Shown here piece after piece: positions 17,290 to 25,969 of a DNA stretch of 64,000 nucleotides. A program made the translations under genes and the position numbers. Position 1 is the first letter of the stretch. Each line of letters begins with the position of its first letter. The notes beneath the pieces are model-generated. The model worked only from the letters and a program-made list of their open reading frames with translations, was not told the DNA's origin and made no database searches. Source of the DNA: JBHOQX01 sp042408595 (GTDB lineage Bacteria; Chloroflexota; Chloroflexia; Chloroflexales; Roseiflexaceae); contig JBHOQX010000003.1 in NCBI GenBank assembly GCA_042408595.1, positions 55,511 through 119,510 of the forward strand. Reading direction: 5' to 3'.

Positions 17290-18765
17290 TCACCGGGCCG
17301 GCTGCGCCGGATACTCTCGCAGAAACTCCGCCAGCAGCCGGACGCCCACACCGGTAGCGCCGGGCGCGTTGTAGGGCCGGGACGGCTTATCGGCATAGGC
17401 GGTTCCGGCGATATCGAGATGGGCGAAGGGGGAGTCGCCGGCGAACGCCGCCAGAAACGCCGCGGCGGTGATCGAGCCGGCCGGCCGGCCGCCGGTGTTC
17501 TTGATATCAGCGACCTCGCTCTTGATCTGCTCGCGGTAGTCATCCCATAGCGGCATCTGCCAGACGCGCTCGCCGCTGGCCTCGCCGGCCCGGCTGAGCC
17601 GATCGGCGAGCGCCTGGTTGGTGGCGAACAGCCCGATGGCGTGTGCGCCGAGCGCGATGACGATCGCGCCGGTGAGAGTCGAAAGCTCGACGATCGCGTC
17701 CGGCGTGTATTGCTGCGCGTAGTCGAGGCAGTCCGCCAGGACGATCCGCCCCTCGGCGTCGGTGTTGATCACCTCGATCGTCTTGCCGCTGCGCGTCGTG
17801 ATGATGTCGTCGACCCGGTAGGCCGTGCCGCTCGGCATATTTTCCGCCGCGCCGATAATGCCGACCACGTGGAGCGGCACCTGCAGCTCGGCCACGGCCT
17901 GGAGCGCGCCAAGCACCGCTGCCGCGCCGCTCATGTCGGATTTCATGGTCGTCATGGAGTCCGCCGGCTTGAGCGACAGCCCGCCGGAGTCGAACGTCAG
18001 TCCTTTGCCGACCAGGCAGATCGTCGGCGTGCCCTCCTGCGCCTTGCCATACTCCAGGACGATCAGGCGCGGCTCGTTGGCCGAGCCCTGCCCGACGGCC
18101 AGGATGGCGTTGAAGGCGCCCGCCGCGAGCTGCGCTTTGTCGAGCACTGTGACCTGCAGGCCGGCGCGCCGACCCAGCGCGACCGCCTCGTCAGCGAGGG
18201 CCGCCGGGGTGAGCACGTTCGGCGGCGTGTTCACCAGGTCGCGGGCCAGCGCCTGGCCGCGGGCGATCGCCTGCCCGGCGGCGACGCCGGCGCGCACCTC
18301 CGCCTCGGGCGCGGTCTCGACGATCAGGGCCGCCTGCCCGACCGCGAAGGTCTGCTCGTCCGAGAGACCGGTGCGGTAGCGGTTGTAGCGGTAGGACCCA
18401 AGCTCGATCCCTTCCGCCAAGGCCTGCCCGATCTGGGCGGCGGACAGCGCCACGTCGGCTTTGCTGCCGAGCGTGAACGCGGCGACCTGGAGCTCTTGCG
18501 CGCGCCGCGCCGCTGTGGCTGCCGTTCGCCGCAGCGTCTCCATGGTCACCTTGTCCGGCTTCCCAAGCCCGACCAGCAGCAGGCGCTTCGGCGCGAGGGC
18601 GCCGCGCGGGTAGAGCAGGAGCGTCTGCCCGGCCTTGCCGCGAAAGTCGTTCGCCTCGATCAGCCCGGCGACCGCATCCGGCAGCGCGGCGTCTTCCAGG
18701 CAGGCCAGCACGGCCAGGTCGGACGCCTCAGTCAGGATGTCGCCGGTGCGAACCGTGATCTGCAT
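17290..18765 (-). CDS. pepA: Leucyl aminopeptidase (M17)
   Basis: About 491 residues, typical M17 length. The N-terminal macro-like domain is followed by the catalytic domain with VGKGLTFDSGGLSLKP (metal Lys/Asp), SGAAAVLGAL and the M17 signature NTDAEGRIVLAD. It is a cytosolic, usually hexameric, two-metal enzyme removing N-terminal residues from peptides. Two consecutive ATG codons occur; GGGAGG sits 2 nt before the first and 5 nt before the second, so the second (18765) is chosen. It is followed in the same direction by two more peptidase genes upstream in coordinates (PepT and M20), forming a peptidase cluster. Confidence 0.93.
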   Translation of the reverse strand: MQITVRTGDILTEASDLAVLACLEDAALPDAVAGLIEANDFRGKAGQTLLLYPRGALAPKRLLLVGLGKPDKVTMETLRRTAATAARRAQELQVAAFTLGSKADVALSAAQIGQALAEGIELGSYRYNRYRTGLSDEQTFAVGQAALIVETAPEAEVRAGVAAGQAIARGQALARDLVNTPPNVLTPAALADEAVALGRRAGLQVTVLDKAQLAAGAFNAILAVGQGSANEPRLIVLEYGKAQEGTPTICLVGKGLTFDSGGLSLKPADSMTTMKSDMSGAAAVLGALQAVAELQVPLHVVGIIGAAENMPSGTAYRVDDIITTRSGKTIEVINTDAEGRIVLADCLDYAQQYTPDAIVELSTLTGAIVIALGAHAIGLFATNQALADRLSRAGEASGERVWQMPLWDDYREQIKSEVADIKNTGGRPAGSITAAAFLAAFAGDSPFAHLDIAGTAYADKPSRPYNAPGATGVGVRLLAEFLREYPAQPAR

Positions 18766-18906
18766 CATTGCCTCCCTGCTGTCTCACCCATGCGCGGGAT
18801 CGAGAGTCCTATCTGATTCGTAACGATCAAGGTCGTGCTGCCGTCAGGCGGCGTCCGCGTACCGTCTGGAGGCGGCACGTTCTGTGAGATCCGTATGGTC
18901 ATCCGT

Positions 18907-20214
18907 CTAATCCGCCTGCTCGCCTGCATGGCCCTCCGACCGGTTCGTCGCCGGCGGAGGCACTGCCTTGGCCTCGGTTGTCCAGAGCTGCGCAAGCCGG
19001 ACGGACACCTCGGTCGCCCGCGCCATGTCCTGTACGGTGATCCATTCCAGCGGCCCGTGGATCTCCTGCATGCCGGTAAAGATGTTCGGTGTCGGCAGGC
19101 CCATCTCGGTCAGGCGCGCGCCATCGGTGCCGCCGCGGATCGGGATGGAGAAGGGGGCAAGGCCGAGTTCCTCACACGCCCGGCGCGCCAGTTCGACCGG
19201 TCGCATGTCGCCCTCGAGCCAGTAGCGCATGTTGCGGTACTGCGGCGTGATCGTGCAGGTGATCTGGGCGCGCGGCTCGGTTGCCTGCACCGTCGCGCAG
19301 ATCTGCTGCACCAGCTCGCCATGCGCCGCCAGGCCGTCGCGCTCGAAGTCGCGCAGGGCCAGGGTGATCGTGGCCGTATCCGATGTGCCGGCCAAGGTGG
19401 ACACATAGATGAATCCCTCGCGCCCTTCGGTCGTTTCGGGGGTGAGGCGCGCCTTCGGCAGCAGGTCGATGATCTTGGCGGCCAGCGGCAGCGCGTTGAC
19501 CATCTTCCCTTTGGCCCAGCCGGGATGGATCGTGACGCCCTGGACCTTCACCGTCGCGCTGTCCGCCGAGAAGGTCTCGTAGACGATCTCGCCGAGGTGC
19601 GCGCCATCCAGGGTGTAGGCATAGTTCGCCTGGAGGTCGCCCGGCAGGCGATCGTGCACGCCGCGGCCGATCTCTTCGTCCGGCGTGAAGCAGACGCGCA
19701 GGGTGCCGTGGGGGATGCCCGGGTTTTGCAGCAGATGGCGCGCCAGCGTCATCACAATCGCTACGCCGGCCTTGTCATCTGCGCCGAGCAGGGTCGTGCC
19801 GCTGGCGGTGATCACGTCCTCGCCGATCTTGCTGGCGAGATACGGCAACTCGTTGGGCGAGAGCACGCGGCGTGGGTCGTCCGGCAGCACGATGTCGCGG
19901 CCGTCGTAGTTGCGGTGGACGATCGGCTTGACGCCCGTGCCGCTGAATTGCGGCGCGGTATCCACATGCGCCAGGAACGCGACCACCGGGGCGTCACCCG
20001 GAACCGTCGCCGGAATGGTGGCGATCACCGCGCCGTAGTCGGTCAGCCGCACGTCCTGCGCGCCGAGCGCCGCCAGTTCCGCCGCCAGCGGCCGGAGCAG
20101 GTCGTACTGCTTCGCGGTGCTCGGGGAGCTCGGCGAGGCGGCGTCGGACTGGGTGTCGATCTGCACGTAGCGCACAAGGCGCTCCTCGAGCTCGTGGGTG
20201 AATGGTGATGCCAT
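18907..20214 (-). CDS. pepT: Peptidase T (tripeptide aminopeptidase, M20B)
   Basis: A 435-residue M20 metallopeptidase with the PepT order of motifs: FLAHVDTAPQFSG (metal His), LLGADDKAGVA (bridging Asp), FTPDEEIGRGV (general base Glu and metal Glu), TLDGAHLGEI and the C-terminal GGTDGARLTEMGLPTPNIFTG. It cleaves N-terminal residues from tripeptides in the cytoplasm. The ATG has GGAG 6 nt upstream. The C-terminal ~20 residues are polar tail-like sequence. It lies between pepA and the M20 dipeptidase, all on one strand. Confidence 0.92.
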   Translation of the reverse strand: MASPFTHELEERLVRYVQIDTQSDAASPSSPSTAKQYDLLRPLAAELAALGAQDVRLTDYGAVIATIPATVPGDAPVVAFLAHVDTAPQFSGTGVKPIVHRNYDGRDIVLPDDPRRVLSPNELPYLASKIGEDVITASGTTLLGADDKAGVAIVMTLARHLLQNPGIPHGTLRVCFTPDEEIGRGVHDRLPGDLQANYAYTLDGAHLGEIVYETFSADSATVKVQGVTIHPGWAKGKMVNALPLAAKIIDLLPKARLTPETTEGREGFIYVSTLAGTSDTATITLALRDFERDGLAAHGELVQQICATVQATEPRAQITCTITPQYRNMRYWLEGDMRPVELARRACEELGLAPFSIPIRGGTDGARLTEMGLPTPNIFTGMQEIHGPLEWITVQDMARATEVSVRLAQLWTTEAKAVPPPATNRSEGHAGEQAD

Positions 20215-20248
20215 GGCATGCTCCGTGCATCCAGCGCTCTGAAGCTGG

Positions 20249-20343
20249 CTGAAACGGGGAGGGTTGGCGGGCTGCGCCCTCCAGGGTACCGATGTTCCGC
20301 CGCGCGGCCGGCGGCCCCCGACCCCACACCGCGAGCGTTTCAG
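20249..20343. repeat. Structured dispersed repeat, copy B (95 bp)
   Basis: Bounded by CTGAAAC (20249-20255) and GTTTCAG (20337-20343). It shares its block order with copy A at 4402-4547 but lacks the central hairpin. The terminal stem differs from copy A at one pair (C-G there, A-T here), a compensated change. Its right arm contains the stop codon of the M20 peptidase gene (20340-20342), so the repeat is part of that mRNA's 3' end. Confidence 0.75.
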
Positions 20344-21734
20344 ACCGCTGCTCCCAGGGTGGCCACTTCCTCCAGATAGACTATCGCCGTCTCGACCCCG
20401 CGCTGGAACATCTCCAGGCTGTAGTGCTCGTTGGGCGCATGCAGGCCGTCGCTGTCGAGGCCGTAGCCCATCAGCACCACCGGGATGCCCAGCAGGCCGG
20501 TGATATCCGCGACGACCGGGATGCTCCCGCCGCTGCGGGTGAAGATCGGCGCGCGCCCCCAGCCCTTCTCGTAGGCCCGCGCCGCGGCCTGCATCGCCGG
20601 CAGGTCGATCGGGACCAGCGCCGGCAGGCCGGTGGTCAGCAACGAGATGCTCACCCGAACCGTTGGCGGCGTGATCGCCTCGATATACCGCTTGAGCAGC
20701 TCATAGATGTTGTGCGGGTCCTGGTTGGCGACCAGGCGCGCGCTGAGCTTGGCGCCGGCTTTCTGCGGGATGATCGTCTTGGGACCGGGGCCGGTCCAGC
20801 CGCTCCACATGCCGTTGATATCGAGCGTCGGGCGGGCGGAGATGCGCTCGCGGACGGTGTAGCGCGCGTCGCCCCAGACCGCCGGGACACCGGTGGCCGC
20901 TGCGTATGCCGCTTCGCTCAGATCGGTTTTGGCGAGCATCGCGCGCTCGGCGTCGGTTAGCGGCACGACATCGTCGTAGAAGCCAGGAACCGCGATCGTA
21001 TGATCGGGATTGTACAGCCTGCCGAGGATTTCGACCAGCGCCAGCGCCGGGTTGTGCGCCGCGCCGCCCCACAGACCGCTATGCAGGTCTTCTTTCGGCC
21101 CCTCGACGCCAATTTCGACATACGTCAGCCCGCGCAGGCCATAGGTGATCGCCGGCTCGTCGATGCTGCGCATGGAGGTATCGCTGATGACGCAGACATC
21201 CGCCCGTAGCAGGTCGAGGTGTTCCTTGATGAACGGTGCCAGATGCAGCGAGGCGACCTCTTCCTCGCCTTCGATGAGGAACTTCACATTCACCGGCGCG
21301 CGGCCGGCCGCCGTAAGGTAGGACTCGAGCGCCTTGAGGTGGATGAAGAGTTGGCCCTTGTCGTCGGTCGCGCCGCGGGCGTAGATGGCACCGTCCCGAA
21401 CGACCGGCTCGAACGGGTCTCTGTCCCAGCCATCCTCGATCGCTGCCGGCACCACGTCGTAGTGGCCGTAGACCAGCACCGTCGGTTTGTCCGGCCCCGC
21501 GCCCATCCACGCGCCATAGACCACCGGATGCCCGGCCGTCTCCATCACGGCGGCCGTCTCCAGGCCGAGTCGGCGTAGATGATCCGCCAGCCACTCCGCG
21601 GCGCGCCGCACATCGCCGGCGTGGGCCGGGTCGCCGCTCAGGCTCGGGATGCGCAGCAGTTCGAACAACTCGGCGGTGAACTTCTCGCCATTGGAGCGCG
21701 CGTACTCCCGCGCCGCCTCGCTCGCTGGTGTCAT
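20340..21734 (-). CDS. M20 family dipeptidase
   Basis: A 464-residue M20 peptidase of the CNDP/DapE-like dipeptidase branch. Motifs: LVYGHYDVVPA (metal His), YARGATDDKGQLF (bridging Asp), FLIEGEEEVAS (catalytic Glu pair), a dimerisation lid (NPALALVEIL..), and MGYGLDSDGLHAPNEHYSLEMF with the C-terminal metal His. It hydrolyses dipeptides or N-acyl amino acids in the cytosol. The ATG at 21734 has AAGGGAG about 9 nt upstream; upstream in-frame sequence is repeat-rich spacer. It is the first gene of the peptidase group (transcription runs toward pepT and pepA). Confidence 0.88.
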   Translation of the reverse strand: MTPASEAAREYARSNGEKFTAELFELLRIPSLSGDPAHAGDVRRAAEWLADHLRRLGLETAAVMETAGHPVVYGAWMGAGPDKPTVLVYGHYDVVPAAIEDGWDRDPFEPVVRDGAIYARGATDDKGQLFIHLKALESYLTAAGRAPVNVKFLIEGEEEVASLHLAPFIKEHLDLLRADVCVISDTSMRSIDEPAITYGLRGLTYVEIGVEGPKEDLHSGLWGGAAHNPALALVEILGRLYNPDHTIAVPGFYDDVVPLTDAERAMLAKTDLSEAAYAAATGVPAVWGDARYTVRERISARPTLDINGMWSGWTGPGPKTIIPQKAGAKLSARLVANQDPHNIYELLKRYIEAITPPTVRVSISLLTTGLPALVPIDLPAMQAAARAYEKGWGRAPIFTRSGGSIPVVADITGLLGIPVVLMGYGLDSDGLHAPNEHYSLEMFQRGVETAIVYLEEVATLGAAV

Positions 21735-21839
21735 TCTCTGCTCCCTTCTTGCTCGCGCCGCAGGGGCGTAGCGGGCGCCGGAGGGCATCTCTTCGCATAC
21801 GCTCCGTGAGAGGATGTCCGCGGTCGCCCGCATCGCAGG

Positions 21840-21926
21840 AGGTGTGGCAGGCCTGCGGCCCGCCACACGGTTCTTTTTCGCGCGCAGGCGCCCTCAATCG
21901 CGACGGGGCGAGGCCCCGCCACACCT
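21840..21926. repeat. Palindromic element with nested GTGTGGC/GCCACAC arms
   Basis: AGGTGTGGC (21840-21848) pairs with GCCACACCT (21918-21926). Inside, GTGTGGC (21842-21848) can alternatively pair with GCCACAC at 21862-21868. The element lies in the spacer upstream of the M20 gene and downstream of a decayed ORF. Confidence 0.6.
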
Positions 21927-21977
21927 TCCCCCTGCGTACGTCCTGTCCGTCCATGGTAACGGCAGCGCGAGGCTCCG

Positions 21978-22383
21978 TCAACGGCGGCGGGCTCCAGGCG
22001 CGTGATGCTTCCGCTTGGCGCGCCCGCTCGTCCCCATCGCCTGCGCGAGCGGGCTGTGGGCCAGCTCGCCGGTTCCGCTGCCCTGGCGGCCCCGGCGGTG
22101 GCGGCACGCTGCCGAGCGACTCGGCGCTGGAGGCGGTGGGCAGCGCAGCGCCTCGACGATCGGCGCAGTCTGGCGCTTCGCCCAGGAAGGCCGCGGGCAA
22201 ACCCTGATCGTCGAAGATGACGACCATGTACCGGCGCGCATCAACGCCCCGGGCCTGCTCGATCTGGACATGGCCGACCCGGATGCGCCCGATGTTCTGG
22301 ATCATGCTGTAGACGAGGTCGTGACGGCCGTACTCGAGAAGGGTGAGCAGATTGTGGTTGTCGCAGACGGCGAGCGTGAGCAG
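21978..22383 (-). pseudogene. Frameshifted remnant of a small unidentified protein gene
   Basis: From about 22383 down to 22200, one frame shows strong G/C third positions and protein-like sequence (NHNLLTLLEYGRHDLVYSM, RYMVVIFDDQGLPAAFLGEA) but no ATG/GTG/TTG start close to its beginning. Near 22200 the plausible reading moves by one base into the frame that reads QTAPIVEALR, ends GELAHSPLAQAMGTSG..GARRR and stops at 21978. A missing start plus a frame change points to a decayed gene, or to a sequencing error. I do not recognise the family. The opposite strand is also open here, but its codon bias is poorer. Confidence 0.35.
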
Positions 22384-22443
22384 CCCGGGCGCAGCGCGCG
22401 GATTCTGCGATCCTGATCTGCTATAGCCTAACCGAGGAAGGGA

Positions 22444-22470
22444 GGCCACAACGACACAGTCGTTGTGGCC
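22444..22470 (-). terminator. Perfect 12-bp stem, 3-nt loop; probable end of the tRNA transcript
   Basis: GGCCACAACGAC (22444-22455) and GTCGTTGTGGCC (22459-22470) are exact reverse complements around ACA. The hairpin lies about 155 bp downstream of tRNA-Gln in the direction of transcription. It is followed on the minus strand by TCCCTTCC rather than a clean T-run, so termination is likely but not textbook. Confidence 0.5.
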
Positions 22471-22624
22471 GGTGTTCTCATGAGCGGCAGACAGGCATGG
22501 GCCGAGCAAATCGGAGAGCGCGGGTCGTTCCGCGAAACGGCGGGCAATCATATACCCACCCCGAAAGCCGCATAACCAGTGGGCTCCCAAGGTGGGGGTT
22601 CAGGTGCCGTCCGGGTAATTGGAG

Positions 22625-22698
22625 TGGCTGGGGGACAGGGACTCGAACCCCAACTACCTGATCCAGAGTCAGGCGTTCTACCGTTAAACTATCCCCCA
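22625..22698 (-). tRNA. tRNA-Gln (anticodon CTG), CCA encoded
   Basis: Minus-strand cloverleaf: acceptor TGGGGGA/TCCCCCA, anticodon arm CCTGA-CTCTGGA-TCAGG giving anticodon CTG, T-loop TTCGAGT, discriminator G followed by genomic CCA (22625-22627 on the plus strand as TGG). The length of 74 nt includes CCA. U1-A72 is normal for bacterial tRNA-Gln. It reads CAG, the favoured Gln codon in this GC-rich DNA. It lies 7 bp downstream of tRNA-Leu in the same transcript. Confidence 0.95.
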
Positions 22699-22705
22699 AG
22701 GGTGC

Positions 22706-22792
<87 letters not shown>

Positions 22793-22823
22793 GCGCGCGG
22801 CGTAGAGCGCCGCAACACACCGG

Positions 22824-22852
22824 ATTGTACTACGCGGCTACCCGTTTGTCAA
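22824..22852 (-). promoter_or_regulatory. Near-consensus sigma-70 promoter of the tRNA operon
   Basis: On the minus strand TTGACA (22852-22847) and TACAAT (22829-22824) are separated by exactly 17 bp: a perfect -35 and a one-mismatch -10. Transcription would start near 22816, about 25 nt before the mature tRNA-Leu end. This is the best promoter match in the window. Confidence 0.88.
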
Positions 22853-22951
22853 ATGCGCTGCGCCCGATCACCCGGCTTGGCGCGGAACGTGTTAGGCGGG
22901 CGCGCAGACGGCACCTGCCTGATTCCTGCGCCCTGAGCCCCTGACCGAGGG

Positions 22952-23836
22952 CTAGGGATCGGCGGGGACGCGGCGCGCGCGCTCCAGCGGCAACGCTGGC
23001 GCCAGGCTGTTGTAGGCGATCGTCAGCCCCACCGCGAACAGCGCGACGCCCAGCCCCATCGCGGCGTTATACGGCGGTGGCGCGATCAACGCCAGCCGGA
23101 TAAAGACCGTTGCCAGCGCATAGCCCGAGTTGCGAAAGACGACATGGTAGGTCGTGCTGTAGCGCAGCGAGATCAGCACGATCAGCACATCGGTGAAGAT
23201 CAGGATCGTATAGAACTGCTCGAAAAACTGGGGCGCCGGACCGCCCAGCAACGCCCCAACGAACTCGCTGCCGCCAGCCACAACGAAGATGAAGAGCAAC
23301 CCCAGCGCGACCAGGCGTTTCGCTGCCACGAAGCTCGCCTGGTCCTCGGCGTCGGCGGTGATCGGGATGTGGCGTTGCAACCGGTAGTAGACGCCGAGCG
23401 CCACAAAGATCAGCAGCGCGCCGACGGCGTCCGAGACCATCGGCAGCAGCGCGCCGTGGACCTCCTCCCAGCGGATCGGCTCGTCGAAGTAGATGAACTC
23501 CTTGAACGACTGGCGTAGCAGGATCAGCGACAGAATCTCGATCTGCTTGCCGACCGCGCTCGATACGGAGCGCTCCAGCACAAAGATCAGACTGGCAACC
23601 TCGATCAAGAGCAGCAGGGTAAAGGCAATTTCGATGGCGTAAAAATGGTTGCGCGGCTGGCCGATGATCGGCAGCGGCGGCAGCCAGCCGCGCATGCTCA
23701 GGTCGATGCCCAGGAGCGACAGCAGAAAGGTGAGCACCAGCGCCGTGCCGAGGGCGCGCTGTGTGCGCGGGTTCTCCCACACCCGCTCAATCCGCACAAA
23801 CAGCGTGCTCGCACCATGCAACAGGCGTTCGATCAT
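22952..23836 (-). CDS. Polytopic membrane protein of unknown function
   Basis: 294 residues with about six to seven hydrophobic segments: ALGTALVLTFLLSLLGI (~30-45), an IEIAFTLLLLIEVASLIFV segment (~68-87), GALLIFVALGVYY (~138-150), LVALGLLFIFVVAGG (~173-187), FYTILIFTDVLIVLIS (~207-222), ALATVFIRLALIAP (~240-255) and GLGVALFAVGLTIAY (~262-278). The N-terminus (RIERVWENPRTQR) and tail (ERARRVP) are basic and cytoplasmic. I do not recognise the family. It starts 9 bp after the xylA stop, so it may be the last gene of the sugar locus. Confidence 0.7.
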   Translation of the reverse strand: MIERLLHGASTLFVRIERVWENPRTQRALGTALVLTFLLSLLGIDLSMRGWLPPLPIIGQPRNHFYAIEIAFTLLLLIEVASLIFVLERSVSSAVGKQIEILSLILLRQSFKEFIYFDEPIRWEEVHGALLPMVSDAVGALLIFVALGVYYRLQRHIPITADAEDQASFVAAKRLVALGLLFIFVVAGGSEFVGALLGGPAPQFFEQFYTILIFTDVLIVLISLRYSTTYHVVFRNSGYALATVFIRLALIAPPPYNAAMGLGVALFAVGLTIAYNSLAPALPLERARRVPADP

Positions 23837-23845
23837 CGCTCCAGG

Positions 23846-25015
23846 CTACCGCACACCGAGCAGAATCTCGTTCGTGATCTGGTCGATGCGCTCGTAGCCG
23901 TAGCCGCGTGCCCCCAACGCCAGCCGGTCGAAGTGGTGCGCCTTGAGCGCCTCCGCCTTCTCGCGGCTGTAGCCGCCCGCAAACGGCGCGGCCGCGCCGT
24001 CGTCCTGGGGCACGGCCCGCAGCAACCCCTGCAGCTCCGCATCGGCGTTCCACTGCGCCGCCTTCTCTTTGAGGATGAGATAGGTGCGCATGCAGCCGCG
24101 GGCGAACTCTTTCACGCCCTCGTAGTCCTCGGTGCGGTAGGCGTGCGCGTCGAAATGGCGCGAGCCCTCGTACCCGACATCCTCCAGGAACTTGACCAGA
24201 TAGAAGGCGTGCTTCAGATTCACCGCGCCGAAGCGGAAATCCTGGTCGTAGCGGCCGATCACCTGGTCGTTCAGGTCGATATGGAACAGCTTGCCGGCGT
24301 CCCATGCCTGCGCCACGGCATGCAGGAAATTCAGCCCGGCCATGGTGTCGTGCGCGACCTCCGGGTTCAGGCCAACCATGTCGGGGTGATCGAGCGTGCT
24401 GATGAACGCCAGCGCCGCGCCGACCGTCGCCAGGTAGATGTCGCCGCGCGGCTCGTTCGGCTTGGGCTCCAGCGCGAAGCGCAGGTTGTAGCCCTGGTCG
24501 CGCACATACGCGCAGAGGAAGTTGAGCGCCTCGCGAAAGCGCTTCAGGCTCTCCAGTGGGTCCTTGGTGGCGTCGCTCTCCGTCCCCTCGCGCCCGCCCC
24601 AAAAGACATAGGTTGTCGCGCCGCACTCGACGCCCAGGTCGATCGCGCGCATGGTCTTCTGTAGCGCGTAGGCGCGCACCTTCGGGTCGTTCGAGGTGAA
24701 GGCGCCGTCCTTGAAGGCCGGGTCGGTGAAGAGGTTGGTCGTCGCCATCGGCACGACCAGCCCGGTCTCCTGCAGTGCGGCTTTGAAGTCGCGCACGATC
24801 CGGTCGCGCTCCGCGGGGGTGGCGTCGATCGGCACCAGGTCGTTGTCGTGAAAATTCACGCCATACGCGCCGACCTCGGCCAGCAGGTGGACGATGTCGA
24901 CCGGCGCGAGCGGCCGGCGCACCGGCTCGCCGAACGGGTCGCGCCCCAGGTTGCCCACGGTCCACAGGCCGAAGGTGAACTTGTGCTCCGGTCGGGGGGT
25001 GTATTGGTCGGACAT
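23846..25015 (-). CDS. xylA: Xylose isomerase, class I
   Basis: 389 residues, the length of class I (Actinobacteria/Thermus-type) enzymes. The catalytic His and Asp are in NFHDNDLVP; metal site residues are in FALEPKPNEPRGD (Glu and Lys), GLNPEVAHDTM (Glu, His) and LFHIDLNDQ..YDQDFRFG (three Asp). The usual HEQM is HDTM here, a mild variation. It interconverts xylose/xylulose or glucose/fructose in the cytoplasm. GAGGAG lies 5 nt before the ATG. No xylulokinase gene is in the window, so the isomerised sugar must be processed by genes elsewhere or by another route. Confidence 0.93.
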   Translation of the reverse strand: MSDQYTPRPEHKFTFGLWTVGNLGRDPFGEPVRRPLAPVDIVHLLAEVGAYGVNFHDNDLVPIDATPAERDRIVRDFKAALQETGLVVPMATTNLFTDPAFKDGAFTSNDPKVRAYALQKTMRAIDLGVECGATTYVFWGGREGTESDATKDPLESLKRFREALNFLCAYVRDQGYNLRFALEPKPNEPRGDIYLATVGAALAFISTLDHPDMVGLNPEVAHDTMAGLNFLHAVAQAWDAGKLFHIDLNDQVIGRYDQDFRFGAVNLKHAFYLVKFLEDVGYEGSRHFDAHAYRTEDYEGVKEFARGCMRTYLILKEKAAQWNADAELQGLLRAVPQDDGAAAPFAGGYSREKAEALKAHHFDRLALGARGYGYERIDQITNEILLGVR

Positions 25016-25104
25016 GGATCTCCTCGTGAGGCATTCGAGATGCGAGATGGGCGCTAGGCGCCACGCCGCTCCTCAACCATCTCGAATCGCTGATCTCCAA
25101 TCAC

Positions 25105-25866
25105 CTACGGTACAACACTTCGCAGCGTCCAGCCGCCGTCCACCACAAGAGTCTGCCCGGTGATCCAGTCGGCATCGGGCGAGACCAGCAGCATGAGCGC
25201 CGCGGCGACATCCTCTGGCGTGCCGGCCCGGCCAAGCGGTGTGACTGCGGCCCAATGCGCGGCGTAGTCGGGATCGTCGGCCAGGTTACGCTCGTTGACG
25301 ATCGCACCGATGCCAAGGGCGTTGACGGTGATCCGGTGCGGCCCCAGTTCAGAGGCGAGCGTGCGCGCCATGTGGCGCAGCGCCGCTTTGGTGATGCCGT
25401 AGGCCGACAGCCCATCGCACGCCTGGATGCCGGTCACGGAGGACGAGAAGACGATCCGCCCGCCGCCACCCTGGGCGATCATCTGCTTCGCCGCGGCCTG
25501 CGCGCAGAAGTAGGCGCTCTTCACGTTCGTGTCGAAGAGCGTGTCCCAGGTGGGCTCGTCCGTCTCCAGAAACGGGCGATTGATCGTCACGCCAGCGTTG
25601 GCCGCCATGATGTCTAGCCGGCCGAACAGCTCCACAGCACGGGCCACCAGCGCGGCGCAGGCCGCGACCGACGACAGGTCCGCCTCGTGCAGGGCGGCGC
25701 GGCCACCGGCGGTGCGGATGGTCTCGAGCACAGCGGTGGCCCGCGCCGGCTCGCCGTAGTGCGCGAGCAGCACGGCGCACCCGTCGCGCGCCAGCCGCCC
25801 GGCCATCGCCGCGCCGATCTCCCGGCTTGCCGCGGTGACAATGGCCACGTTATCGGCCAGTCTCAT
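25105..25866 (-). CDS. Short-chain dehydrogenase/reductase (glucose 1-dehydrogenase-like)
   Basis: 253-residue classical SDR with NAAG-type motif AANAGVTI, catalytic Ser in VFSSSVTG, SAYGITKA (YxxxK) and the C-terminal ITGQTLVVDGGW. The cofactor loop is atypical: TAASREIG replaces TGxxxGIG, so the first glycine of the motif is Ala and the third position region is altered. NAD(P) preference cannot be assigned. AGGGG lies 7 nt before the ATG. By position between xylA and a TIM-barrel epimerase it probably oxidises a sugar or sugar acid, but that is inference. Confidence 0.82.
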   Translation of the reverse strand: MRLADNVAIVTAASREIGAAMAGRLARDGCAVLLAHYGEPARATAVLETIRTAGGRAALHEADLSSVAACAALVARAVELFGRLDIMAANAGVTINRPFLETDEPTWDTLFDTNVKSAYFCAQAAAKQMIAQGGGGRIVFSSSVTGIQACDGLSAYGITKAALRHMARTLASELGPHRITVNALGIGAIVNERNLADDPDYAAHWAAVTPLGRAGTPEDVAAALMLLVSPDADWITGQTLVVDGGWTLRSVVP

Positions 25867-25969
25867 TCCTTAACCCCTGGCTTGAACCGCGAAGCGCGCG
25901 AAGGACACAACGACCATGGCAGATGTTCGCTTCCTCCGTCGCGCGCGTGGTGGCCTTCGCGGCTCCACA

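Noticed and set aside
21079..22590. 503-codon minus-strand frame covering the spacer upstream of the M20 gene
   Set aside because: Only its ~22200-22383 part looks protein-like; the rest reads the M20 gene in the wrong frame. Reported as a gene remnant instead.
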